Shown: one piece after another, positions 17,064 to 25,099 of the stretch
Numbering within the stretch: position 1 is the stretch's first letter
Layout: every line of letters begins with the position of its first letter
Source of the DNA: Chlorogloea purpurea SAG 13.99
Lineage (GTDB): Bacteria > Cyanobacteriota > Cyanobacteriia > Cyanobacteriales > Microcystaceae
Reading direction: 5' to 3'
Assembly (NCBI GenBank): GCA_016903695.1
Contig: JADQBB010000010.1
Span: 1 to 64,000, forward strand
DNA length: 64,000 nucleotides
Position numbers and translations under genes: made by a program
The notes under the pieces: generated by a model
Told to the model about the DNA's origin: nothing
Databases searched by the model: none
The model's input: only the letters and a program-made list of their open reading frames with translations

Positions 17064-18395
17064 TCATCCTTGGGGTTGAGTGTTATTCTCGCTGGCGGTT
17101 CGCATCCTTTGGACGAGATTTTCAAGGGCGTATTCTAAATGTACTCCCGCGTCTACCGCTACCCAACCTTGAGCGGTGTTATGTCTCCACTCGAAGTGTA
17201 AGTGAGGGCCCGTAGAAATACCGGTACTCCCCACCTTACCGATAACCGTACCTTGTTCCACCCATTGACCAGGTTTAACGGTGATTTCCGATAAATGACC
17301 GTAACGGGACTCTTGAGTGCCGTCCAAGTGACGCAGGATCACGGTTAAACCGTAACCACCCACCCAATCGGCCACCGCTACTTCCCCTTTATAAGCGGCT
17401 AATACGGGAGTGCCGATGGGCGCTCCCAAATCCGTACCCTCGTGGGTTGATTGTACCCCCGTCACCGGGTTAGTACGCCAGCCGAAAACCGAGGTGACGG
17501 CAGCGGGTAAGGCGAGGGGGAAAAGTAAATCGGTGCTATGGGGTTGGTTTGGATTGGATGCGCTGAGATTGGCGGTGCGATCGTAGGTAGCCGGTTCATT
17601 ACTATTACTAGTGGTAGGGCCTACCGGTTCTAAAGCTAATCTCGCTCCATTCCAATTTTGAGGATTTAAAGCCACGACGCTACCTGGGGCCACGCTCGGA
17701 GGTGCTAGTCGTACCACGCTATTAACGACATTACTGGCTACCGCGCCGACTACATTGGTAACAGCGGGGCGAGGTTGCACGGCCACGGGGGTAACAGCAC
17801 GAATAACAAGTTGTGGTTTTTGGCCCACGACGAGATTAACTGGCGGGCGCGGGGGTTGTTGGGCCGTTTGTTGACCCGTGGGGGCGGGATTGATATTGCA
17901 GTTACCGCTGATCAATTGCCCGGATGTGGCGATGGTTTGACAACCTCTCGCCCTTTCGGTAACGACTACGGCACTGGGCGGGTTATAAACTTTGTTATCG
18001 ATAAAGTTGTTTTTGCCACTGGCGGACTCTTGTGCCGGGATAGTGGGTAAAGTGGTCTTATGATTTTTGGGTATTTCTAAAACTGGATTGACTATGGGCG
18101 GTTTAACCTGTGTACTGAGATTGACCGTGGGCCTTTCTAAGGGTACACCGGGAGCGACGGGATTCGGTTCTATCGGTACGGGTTTTAGGGGTTCTGGAAC
18201 TACCGGGGTCGGATTGGCGACTGTATTGACATTAGGCGCGGCATCCGGGTTATCCAAGTTATCGCTGTTGGCTATGGCTGATGTTTGTTGCCCCACTAGG
18301 GCACTCAAAATTAGTGCTAAACCGCTAATGGCACTAATTTTGAGTTTTGAACGGTCGGGGAAGGAGGGGTGATCCATCGATTTCTCGCTACTCAC
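17064..18395 (-). CDS. M23 (LytM) family cell-wall peptidase
   Basis: A 443-residue secreted protein. The GTG at 18395 or ATG at 18377 may start it. A hydrophobic signal or anchor lies at about 18-42. A long Pro/Val/Asn-rich spacer (about 45-290) leads to the catalytic domain, with HEGTDLGAPIGTPV (His and Asp ligands), YGHLSEI and GPHLHFEWR. M23 enzymes cut peptide cross-links in peptidoglycan, or act as degenerate amidase activators; the HxxxD and HxH ligands are present here, so activity is likely. Confidence 0.88.
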   Translation of the reverse strand: MSSEKSMDHPSFPDRSKLKISAISGLALILSALVGQQTSAIANSDNLDNPDAAPNVNTVANPTPVVPEPLKPVPIEPNPVAPGVPLERPTVNLSTQVKPPIVNPVLEIPKNHKTTLPTIPAQESASGKNNFIDNKVYNPPSAVVVTERARGCQTIATSGQLISGNCNINPAPTGQQTAQQPPRPPVNLVVGQKPQLVIRAVTPVAVQPRPAVTNVVGAVASNVVNSVVRLAPPSVAPGSVVALNPQNWNGARLALEPVGPTTSNSNEPATYDRTANLSASNPNQPHSTDLLFPLALPAAVTSVFGWRTNPVTGVQSTHEGTDLGAPIGTPVLAAYKGEVAVADWVGGYGLTVILRHLDGTQESRYGHLSEITVKPGQWVEQGTVIGKVGSTGISTGPHLHFEWRHNTAQGWVAVDAGVHLEYALENLVQRMRTASENNTQPQG

Positions 18396-18507
18396 ACGTT
18401 ATCTACAGTTATTCATATTAACCTCTAAGTCGAGATCTATCCATCGCGATCGTTGATCTTTAATTCCGATGGTAGTGGTCACACGGGTAGCGATCGTCTA
18501 AGCTAAT

Positions 18508-19443
18508 ATGAAACTCTATAAACGGGAAATCATGGGGACTCATTTAGGTTTGATCTGTATCACTGCTTCTGACGCGGTGCGTTATCGTACTGTCACGCGC
18601 AAAAGGTTATTACAGTTTTCACCTGCTCAACAGGCGGCAATGTTACGCGAACTCTACGGGGATAATCTCCGCCGTCTCGATAAGGCCCTCGATTTTTGTG
18701 CCGCCGAAGGTATCCGTCTTTATAGAATGTCCGCTAATTTATTTCCCTTCGCTGATGATGTCATCGGCGAGAGTATCTTAACAGAGTTGAGTTCCGAGTT
18801 AGCGGCGGCGGGGGAGAAGTCCCAAGATCTAGGTATCCGTCTAACTCTCCATCCCGAACAGTTCGTGGTGTTGAGTTCTGATCGTCCCGAAGTGATCGAA
18901 AATAGTATTAAGATTCTGGCGACTCACGCCCGTATGTTGGATATGATGGGCCTACCCCGGTCTACATACGCGCTGATGAATATTCACGGTGGCAAGGGCG
19001 ATCGCTCGTGGCGTTTGATCGAGACGATCAACTCATTACCCGATGAAATACGTCTACGTCTCACTTTAGAAAACGATGAGTACGCTTACGGGGCGGAGGA
19101 TATTCTCCACGTATGCCGCGAGACCGGGGTAGCGATGGTATTCGATGCCCATCATCACGTCATCCACGATAAGTTAGATTCCTACGATGACCCCAGTGTA
19201 GAGAAAATGGTGATCGAAGCCCGTTCCACTTGGACTGACCCGGATTTACAACTCGTACATATTTCCAACGGTAAATCGGGGTTTCTCGATCCCCAGCATA
19301 GCGATTATATAACCCGGATGCCCAAGGCTTTCTGGCAGGTTCCCTGGGTTGATATTGAGGCGAAACACAAGGAAAAAGCGATCGCAAAAATTTATTCTGA
19401 ACTTCAAAATACAGCTAACTCAATAGTAAATTCTCAGAAATAA
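18508..19443 (+). CDS. uvsE: UV damage endonuclease UvsE/UvdE
   Basis: A TIM-barrel endonuclease of 311 residues that nicks DNA 5' of UV photoproducts. Recognisable are LGLICITASDAVRYRT near the N-terminus, LYRMSANLFPF, the metal ligands in LHPEQFVVLSS, MNIHGGKGDR and LENDEYAYG, and the cluster VFDAHHHVIHD. Translation may begin at this ATG or eight codons later, which would give MGTHLGLICIT. It is a single gene, 32 bases ahead of a broken Uma2 gene. Confidence 0.9.
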   Translation: MKLYKREIMGTHLGLICITASDAVRYRTVTRKRLLQFSPAQQAAMLRELYGDNLRRLDKALDFCAAEGIRLYRMSANLFPFADDVIGESILTELSSELAAAGEKSQDLGIRLTLHPEQFVVLSSDRPEVIENSIKILATHARMLDMMGLPRSTYALMNIHGGKGDRSWRLIETINSLPDEIRLRLTLENDEYAYGAEDILHVCRETGVAMVFDAHHHVIHDKLDSYDDPSVEKMVIEARSTWTDPDLQLVHISNGKSGFLDPQHSDYITRMPKAFWQVPWVDIEAKHKEKAIAKIYSELQNTANSIVNSQK

Positions 19444-19475
19444 AATAAATTTAACTCTCTCTACAACTATTAACG

Positions 19476-19776
19476 ATGGCTATTTCTCCTACGGATACTG
19501 AATCCCTGCTATTAGACGTTAGCGGTGTAACTCTTCATGTTAACCCGGAAGAATTCCCACATCTGTGTCAAAGCAATCCTGATTTGAGATTAGAACTAAC
19601 AAAAGATGGAGAGTTAATCGTTATCCTGCTAATAATCCCAAGAACTACAGGCCGAGGTTTATCGAGGAAGTGGGAAAGTAGAAATATTAGAATCGCCTCA
19701 GGTTATCGATTGTGCTGAGGTGATGCCGGATTTCTTTTTAAGTATGTCCGGGATATGGAACGATCAATCGTCGTGA
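19476..19776 (+). pseudogene. Uma2-family nuclease remnant (deleted and frameshifted)
   Basis: The first 50 or so codons match the Uma2/DUF820 start (EEFPHLCQSNPDLRLELTKD, then GELIVI), closely parallel to the intact copy at 31816. After GELIVI the frame breaks. A second frame from 19636 then gives a typical Uma2 C-terminus, SGKVEILESPQVIDCAEVMP, stopping at 19776. The central catalytic part is missing, so one deletion with a frame change explains the locus. The tail overlaps the 3' end of psbN on the other strand by 13 bases. Confidence 0.75.
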
Positions 19777-19895
19777 TCATCGAAAGGGTCATTCAGTTCG
19801 GCGGCCGGCGGCCCGAAAGCCGTGTAAATGGCCCATCCCGTGATCGCGGCGAGGATGACACCGATACTGATGCTAAGAACTGTTGCAGATTCCAT
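19764..19895 (-). CDS. psbN: PsbN, photosystem II assembly protein
   Basis: A 43-residue single-span protein beginning MESATVLSISIGVILAAITG, then WAIYTAFGPPAAELNDPF and an acidic tail. This is the expected length and sequence of PsbN, an N-terminally anchored thylakoid protein needed for early PSII reaction-centre assembly rather than a PSII subunit. It is divergent from psbH, the arrangement conserved in cyanobacteria and plastids. Confidence 0.93.
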   Translation of the reverse strand: MESATVLSISIGVILAAITGWAIYTAFGPPAAELNDPFDDHDD

Positions 19896-19931
19896 ATTGT
19901 AAAATAATTATGTATACTCTTCTTCTATAAT

Positions 19932-19949
19932 ATTACAGAACATTACAAA
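19932..19949. promoter_or_regulatory. HLR1-like repeat between psbN and psbH
   Basis: ATTACAGAACATTACAAA holds two TTACA cores with the 10-bp period of the RpaB-binding HLR1 motif, but both leading bases are A instead of G/T and one A/T position is G. A third TTACA lies 14 bp further on. It sits in the shared psbN/psbH promoter gap, where RpaB control would make sense. Confidence 0.35.
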
Positions 19950-19978
19950 ATATCATTTACAGACTTCGTTGGTAACTT

Positions 19979-20173
19979 ATGGCACAACGTACTCGTTTAG
20001 GTGACATACTCAGACCCCTTAATTCTGAGTATGGGAAAGTAGCACCAGGATGGGGAACAACAGCCCTGATGGGTGTATTCATGGGACTCTTTTTAGTCTT
20101 TCTGTTAATCATCCTCCAGATTTATAACTCATCTTTATTAATCGACGGTGTTACTGTTGATTGGAGAAGCTAA
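19979..20173 (+). CDS. psbH: photosystem II subunit PsbH
   Basis: A 64-residue PSII core protein, [20 protein letters not shown] then [12 protein letters not shown] and one membrane helix (about 27-47). PsbH binds near CP47 and the QB site and is needed for PSII stability and repair. It is followed by a terminator hairpin and then tatA. Confidence 0.97.
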   Translation: MAQRTRLGDILRPLNSEYGKVAPGWGTTALMGVFMGLFLVFLLIILQIYNSSLLIDGVTVDWRS

Positions 20174-20207
20174 ATCCTGAGAATATCCTGAAAGTTATAC
20201 CCGAATT

Positions 20208-20230
20208 GGTGGGCTCGGGCCCACCTTATT
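20208..20230 (+). terminator. terminator between psbH and tatA
   Basis: GGTGGGC (20208-20214), loop TCGG, GCCCACC (20219-20225), followed by TTATTTT. Confidence 0.6.
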
Positions 20231-20252
20231 TTGCTTACTATAGAGGTTATCT

Positions 20253-20498
20253 ATGAATATTTTCGGTATTGGTCTCCCAGAGATGGCTGTAATTTTCGTG
20301 ATCGCTCTACTGGTGTTCGGCCCGAAAAAACTGCCCGAGATCGGGCGTAGTCTAGGCAAAACCATTAGAGGATTCCAAGAAGCCTCGAAAGATTTTGAAA
20401 CTGAATTTAAGCGAGAGGCCCAACAAATAGAAGAATCGGTACAAATGAACGCACGATTAGAAGAAGGGAAAAAAGAAGAATCAATCAACAATAGCTAA
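20253..20498 (+). CDS. tatA: Sec-independent protein translocase TatA
   Basis: An 81-residue TatA/E-type pore subunit: MNIFGIGLPEMAVIFVIALL gives the short membrane helix, then the hinge FGPKKLPEIGRSLGK, an amphipathic helix, and a charged tail. It forms oligomers with TatC to export folded twin-arginine proteins across thylakoid and plasma membranes; UrtA in this window carries a possible twin-arginine signal. Confidence 0.93.
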   Translation: MNIFGIGLPEMAVIFVIALLVFGPKKLPEIGRSLGKTIRGFQEASKDFETEFKREAQQIEESVQMNARLEEGKKEESINNS

Positions 20499-20726
20499 TC
20501 CTTCTATCTCTTCTCCATAACCTATTGTCCTTACGGTGTGAACGATCGAACCCTTCAGACCGTAGATTCTGTTTTTTTTGCGGACTTGTCCGGTGGCTGA
20601 AGTTACAATCATGGTAATGTCTTTTTGATTATCATCATTTATATTGCCTAAAATCTAAATCGAATACCTAATACTAACGAGAGGCTTGTGTGAAAATAGG
20701 GAGTAGAAGACAAGGAGGTAGATTTC

Positions 20727-21353
20727 ATGAGTGAACAGAGTCCCTATGAACAACTAGGGGTGACGGAAGAATCATCCTTTGAAGAAATTCAAGAAGCAAA
20801 GCAAAGACTGCTTCAACAGTATGAAAATGACGTTAAAATAACGGAAGCCATCGAAGCTGCCTACGATGCGGTGATAATGGATCGTCTGCGACTGCGACAG
20901 GAAGGTAAAATTAAAGTGCCCGATCGGATTCGCTTTCCCGAACGCAGTCCCGCGCCCAAACCAGAAAGTAAGCCGCTTATTTCCAATCAATCTCCGGGTT
21001 GGTTGCGCGGCTTGATCGATACCCCCAGCGCTAGAGACATCGGTATACCAGCAGCCGTGTTCGGCTCTCTCGGTGCGGCGAGTTTAGTGATACCCGATCG
21101 TGCTGGGTCTCTCTCGCCTTTACTCCTGTCCTTGGGAGTATTCGCCGCCATTTATTTCCTCAACCGCAAAGAAAAACGCTTCGGGCGATCGGTATTGTTG
21201 ACTTTTTTATCTCTAGTGTTGGGAGTGGCGTTAGGGGCCGGTGTCGGCAGCGTGGTTAAATCGGCCGGGGTCGCTATCCCGGTTTCCGGTCAGCAACTCT
21301 ACGCTTTGATAACTTTTCTTTTATTCTGGGTGAGTAGTAGCTTTCTCCGTTAG
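20727..21353 (+). CDS. CPP1-like (DUF3353) chaperone-like membrane protein
   Basis: A 208-residue protein. The first 70 residues form a J-like domain without the HPD motif (SPYEQLGVTEESSFEEIQEA), and three to four membrane helices fill about 105-207. The family includes plant CPP1/CDF1, which stabilises protochlorophyllide oxidoreductase; that role is a family-level hint, not shown here. An optimal AAGGAGGT precedes the ATG by 7 bases. It is convergent with, and slightly overlaps, the HAD gene. Confidence 0.85.
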   Translation: MSEQSPYEQLGVTEESSFEEIQEAKQRLLQQYENDVKITEAIEAAYDAVIMDRLRLRQEGKIKVPDRIRFPERSPAPKPESKPLISNQSPGWLRGLIDTPSARDIGIPAAVFGSLGAASLVIPDRAGSLSPLLLSLGVFAAIYFLNRKEKRFGRSVLLTFLSLVLGVALGAGVGSVVKSAGVAIPVSGQQLYALITFLLFWVSSSFLR

Positions 21354-22066
21354 CCAATGGTAGGTGCAACGCTCACACCCGTCAAGGTCTCGCTCGTGAT
21401 TAAATCTACCGCTTCCGCCAAGTTGTTAACGATAAAATCCGGTTCGTATCGCTCTAATTGGGAACGATTACGAATCCCGGATAATACGGCGATTATTTTC
21501 AGACCCCCGGTTTTTGCGGCTATAATATCGGCTTCCGTATCTCCCACCATCCAAGTCTCTCCTACTTCTGGTAATTCTTGTAACGCTCTTGCCATCAATA
21601 AAGGCTTATCTTCGATGTCTTTGGTTTTGATGTAATCGTCGCTCAGGCAGTAGCGATGATCCGGGGCGAAGAAATGCCCTAGCTCATACTGTTGCAGGGC
21701 TAAATCCAGTTCAGAAACCCGCCGCATGGTCATCACCACTAGATCCCACCCCAGGGCCTGAATATTTTCTAGCACTTCGATCGCTCCTGGGAGCGGACGA
21801 TCGTAGACTAGATAAGGTAAAGTGTGAACCGTTTGACGGCGTAAACTCGAAAAAACTTGAGCCTGTTCCTCGTCCAATCCAGATAACTGCCCGATACGAC
21901 GTTCGGGAACACAATCCCGCTTCAATTGCCAAAACTCTTCCTTGGATAACCCGGTGAGGTTTTTCCCCGCTTGTTGGGCTTGTTCTAGACAATATTGATA
22001 CACACGATAATAGCGTTCTGATACGTCCATGATCGGTCCATCAAAATCAGTGATCAGTCTCAGCAT
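21350..22066 (-). CDS. HAD-superfamily hydrolase
   Basis: A 238-residue HAD-fold enzyme. Motif I is DFDGPIMD near the N-terminus (nucleophile Asp), motif II the Thr in VVMTMRRVS, and motifs III/IV are K...GETWMVGDTEADI. A four-helix cap (about 15-85) suggests a phosphoglycolate-phosphatase-like small-molecule phosphatase. Motif I has Pro-Ile where many members have Thr-Leu. The substrate is unknown. Its stop overlaps the end of the CPP1-like gene by 4 bases. Confidence 0.82.
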   Translation of the reverse strand: MLRLITDFDGPIMDVSERYYRVYQYCLEQAQQAGKNLTGLSKEEFWQLKRDCVPERRIGQLSGLDEEQAQVFSSLRRQTVHTLPYLVYDRPLPGAIEVLENIQALGWDLVVMTMRRVSELDLALQQYELGHFFAPDHRYCLSDDYIKTKDIEDKPLLMARALQELPEVGETWMVGDTEADIIAAKTGGLKIIAVLSGIRNRSQLERYEPDFIVNNLAEAVDLITSETLTGVSVAPTIG

Positions 22067-22115
22067 TTTGGTGTAAATAATAATTTTTATTACAACTTAC
22101 CCCAAGATGGAAAAA

Positions 22116-23081
22116 TTAGCCAGCGGTAATGGACTCCGATCGCTCTGCGCTTTCTGAAAGAGGTGATTTGACCTGGCTCACCTTGGCACGATACAAAAGC
22201 TTTTCACTCTGACGGTAGCCCACGTAGCGAACCACCACTGTAGATATATTATCGGCATCTCCCTCCATCAGTTGATGAATTTGCGGATCGTAGACTACTT
22301 CTTCCCCCACTTGATGAATTTGTTCTATTCCCCATCGCTCGAGCAGATCGATAACGGGTTTAACGAGGGCTAACAATTTTACGGCTGACAGTTGCGGATT
22401 CTTGCGCGCCACGGCGACCGCGGTGGGCCATTGTAAAAGCCACGATTCCAAAGTTTCTATACTAGCCGATTGAAATTCCCGGGTTAATTCTTCTCTTTGT
22501 CGAGCGTACGCCTCTTGTAAATTGTGATATGCAGATTGTCGTTCTCTTAAAAGCGAATTGGCTAAATCTAATCTGGTATTTAACTGGTTTAGTTGGTACT
22601 CGAGGTTTTTTATCGCCTCATTTTCGTGGGACTCGATAGACTGTAATTTATTCTCCTGCTCCTGTTTAATTCGTCGCAGCTCATCAATTACTGCTTGTGA
22701 TTCTTGTATTTTCTGCTCTAAACTATTTTTTTCCTGTTGATATTGCCAACTCAGGTTAGTGACATTTTCTTGAGCTGTTCGTAATTCTGCCCGTAAATTT
22801 TCCGCTGCTTCTAAACTGAGGAATTCTTCCTGAAAATTACCGATATTACCAGTATAGTCACTGAACTTAGTCAGAAAGTCTTGAAAGGGTATTTCTAGAG
22901 TTGCCGCTAATCGGGCGAGAGTCTCCAAGGGTAAACGGGGTATCAAACCCGATTGTAAACGATATAGCTGCCACTGGGAAACTCCCGAAAGCTCGCTTAA
23001 ATGTTTAATATCAACACAATTAATCTTATCCATTAATTGGCGTAATTCTTGGCGATTATTCTGGTAGATGGATTGATTCAT
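22116..23081 (-). CDS. HTH - coiled coil - GrpE-like protein
   Basis: A 321-residue protein with three parts. Residues about 20-72 form an XRE/Cro-type helix-turn-helix (IKHLSELSGVSQWQLYRLQS). About 90-205 is a long coiled coil rich in Glu/Gln/Leu. About 205-305 resembles the GrpE head, with IDLLERWGIEQIHQVGE, YDPQIHQLM and a final VVVRYVGYR..KLLYRAKV beta segment. GrpE releases nucleotide from DnaK; an HTH on such a protein could couple chaperone state to transcription, but that is inference. It is 4 bases downstream of the sulfiredoxin gene. Confidence 0.7.
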   Translation of the reverse strand: MNQSIYQNNRQELRQLMDKINCVDIKHLSELSGVSQWQLYRLQSGLIPRLPLETLARLAATLEIPFQDFLTKFSDYTGNIGNFQEEFLSLEAAENLRAELRTAQENVTNLSWQYQQEKNSLEQKIQESQAVIDELRRIKQEQENKLQSIESHENEAIKNLEYQLNQLNTRLDLANSLLRERQSAYHNLQEAYARQREELTREFQSASIETLESWLLQWPTAVAVARKNPQLSAVKLLALVKPVIDLLERWGIEQIHQVGEEVVYDPQIHQLMEGDADNISTVVVRYVGYRQSEKLLYRAKVSQVKSPLSESAERSESITAG

Positions 23082-23085
23082 AAGG

Positions 23086-23349
23086 CTATGCTAGATGTTT
23101 TTGGAGAACCGAACGAGGGGCATGGCGGACACGGCAAACGATGGTTTCTTTACCGAGACGTTGATGGGCTTCGTAGCGATGACAGCCGGAGAACCCATAG
23201 TATTCTCCTTCTACGAACAAAACATCGATCGGCTCTCTCAATCCTTCCCAGGCTATGGATTGCATCAAAGACTGAACTTTTTCCGGATCGGTTTGTCGAG
23301 GTAGGGGGCGATGAATACTAACAAGAGGAATTTCTCTGATCTCTACCAT
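23086..23349 (-). CDS. srx: sulfiredoxin
   Basis: An 87-residue ParB/Srx-fold protein with the catalytic motif FSGCHRYEAHQRLG, in which the Cys in GCHR reduces overoxidised (sulfinic) 2-Cys peroxiredoxins using ATP. The length fits cyanobacterial Srx. It starts the pair srx - HTH/GrpE-like. The link with oxidative stress agrees with the peroxiredoxin elsewhere in the window, although PrxQ types are not the usual Srx substrates. Confidence 0.88.
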   Translation of the reverse strand: MVEIREIPLVSIHRPLPRQTDPEKVQSLMQSIAWEGLREPIDVLFVEGEYYGFSGCHRYEAHQRLGKETIVCRVRHAPRSVLQKHLA

Positions 23350-23502
23350 ATTAGTTGACTATTTATCTATCCATCTCAATCATAATCGGTCTTGGATGAC
23401 GGAGATCACACGCCCAGTAGATTGGAGTCACCTCCTTTTTAGGGAAAATATGAGTAAATATTAAGTATGAACGTCCCTCACTATCCAATATTAGTATGAC
23501 AG

Positions 23503-24732
23503 ATGGTAGATGTAGTCTTGAATCCTAATCAAAAAATATCAACTATTTTGACAGACCCATTCAATCGGAGTGAAGTTTCGGAACTGTCTTCGCAAGTAAT
23601 TGACTTCAACGCCTCAAAACAAGCGAGTCTGTTCCAGAAAATCAAACAGCGGGAGTATAGCGGTAAGCTCATACTTACGGATAAAAAAGGCATTCAGTCG
23701 ATACTATATTTTTATGTGGGACGTATCGTGTATGGTAACGGTGGCACTCATCCTTTAAAACGTTGGCAGAGACATTTAGCGCAACACTGTCCTTATTTAG
23801 TGGGTGAGTCGGATAATTTTCGCAATAGTAGTTTTGTAACTAACACACCTTTCCCCATTAACTGGGAATACTTTCTATTAACCGAATGGACGAAGCAGCA
23901 AGTCCTGAGTTTAGAACAAGCGGTAGCTATAATTCGTTCCGTTACAACAGAAATACTGTTTGATCTAACCCAAGCGGGGCAAGTCAGCTTTTACCGGCAA
24001 CCGGAAAGACTCGACGGTTTTACTCCCTTGACCCTGGTTAATAACGAACAATTAATAGCGGAAGTATGGAAACAGTGGCAAGATTGGCAAAACGCTAAAT
24101 TAGCGGATAGATCCCCTAATAGTTCACCGATCGTGAAAAACCTTGAAGAATTGACTAATAGAACTTCGCCCCTCACAGGTCAGTTACTAACTCAACGTCT
24201 TAACGGGGAAAGTACCCTGAGAGATTTAGCCGTTTCCCTCAAGCAAGATGTGACAGTTCTAACCCGTTCATTAATGCTTTACGTTCAACTGGGATTGATC
24301 GATTTAATCTCGGTTCCCGATTTAGAATCTGCCCAACCAAAACCTCTACCTGCCAAATCTTCTAAGTCTCCCTCTTTAACGATCGCCTATTGTGACGAAC
24401 AAGAACAGATGTGCCGGAAGATGGCCGGCATTATCGAACAAACAGGTCATAACTGTGTCGTAGTTCAAGACGGCTTACAAGCTATTTCTATGTTCGTCGA
24501 ACAAAGACCCCATATAATCTTTTTGAACACCCAACTGCAACACACCGACGGTTACACGATCTGTCGCGCTCTACGTCAATTAGCGATTTTCCAGAATACG
24601 CCTATATTAATGTTCGCTGAAAACGTGGGACTCACCGATCGTATTCGCGCCAAGATGTCCGGGGCGTGGGAAATAATCGACAAATCGGCCTCGAAAGAAA
24701 TTATCCATCAAATTATCGCTAAATACTCATAA
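23503..24732 (+). CDS. PatA/PixG-family response regulator (DUF4388 + receiver)
   Basis: A 409-residue protein. The N-terminal 230 residues match the PatA-type N-terminal/DUF4388 region (SLFQKIKQREYSGKLIL...LYFYVGRIVYGN), a helical linker follows, and a receiver domain occupies about 290-409. The receiver keeps an acidic patch (YCDEQEQM) and Lys (IDKSA), but the phospho-acceptor position is Asn342 (IIFLNTQ) instead of Asp. Relatives control phototaxis, pilus motility and heterocyst patterning. It is a single gene with no adjacent CheW, MCP or kinase. Confidence 0.82.
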   Translation: MVDVVLNPNQKISTILTDPFNRSEVSELSSQVIDFNASKQASLFQKIKQREYSGKLILTDKKGIQSILYFYVGRIVYGNGGTHPLKRWQRHLAQHCPYLVGESDNFRNSSFVTNTPFPINWEYFLLTEWTKQQVLSLEQAVAIIRSVTTEILFDLTQAGQVSFYRQPERLDGFTPLTLVNNEQLIAEVWKQWQDWQNAKLADRSPNSSPIVKNLEELTNRTSPLTGQLLTQRLNGESTLRDLAVSLKQDVTVLTRSLMLYVQLGLIDLISVPDLESAQPKPLPAKSSKSPSLTIAYCDEQEQMCRKMAGIIEQTGHNCVVVQDGLQAISMFVEQRPHIIFLNTQLQHTDGYTICRALRQLAIFQNTPILMFAENVGLTDRIRAKMSGAWEIIDKSASKEIIHQIIAKYS

Positions 24733-24817
24733 TAGATAAATAAACTATCCTGGGATATGTTTTCCCCCTGAAAGATAAAGCTAGGATTGATTCAATCAAT
24801 TTTACTTTTTCTGGGCC

Positions 24818-25099
24818 ATGACCGATATAACTTTCGACTCCCTCGGACAGCAATTAGCCATTTCTGCTATTTCTACCTACCAACAGCATATTTCGCCACG
24901 GAAAGGATATAGCTGCGCCCATCGGCTGATGCACGACGATTTATCTTGTTCCGAATACGTCAAACAACAATTGCTACACCAAGATTTAGCCACTGCCCTC
25001 AGTTTCACCCTCCAGAGATTCCGCGATTGTAGGGCGGCGAGTCAACAGTTAAGCGCCAGTAGCGGTTGCCTGATCTTGCCCTGTTGTATTCCCATCTAA
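24818..25099 (+). CDS. yidD: YidD family membrane-protein insertion factor
   Basis: A 93-residue protein with the YidD pattern ISTYQQHISPRKGYSCAHRL followed by CSEYVKQQLL and RFRDCRAA. The conserved Cys and HISP..Y..C signature places it in the family; the segment between the first Cys and CSEY is altered from the usual FYPTCSEY. YidD helps YidC insert membrane proteins. Its last four bases overlap the convergent helicase gene. Confidence 0.8.
   Translation: MTDITFDSLGQQLAISAISTYQQHISPRKGYSCAHRLMHDDLSCSEYVKQQLLHQDLATALSFTLQRFRDCRAASQQLSASSGCLILPCCIPI

Noticed and set aside
20532-20579. Terminator after tatA (TACGGT/ACCGTA plus T8)
   Set aside because: The stem is 6 bp with a 21-base loop and the T-run is 8 bases away; not convincing.
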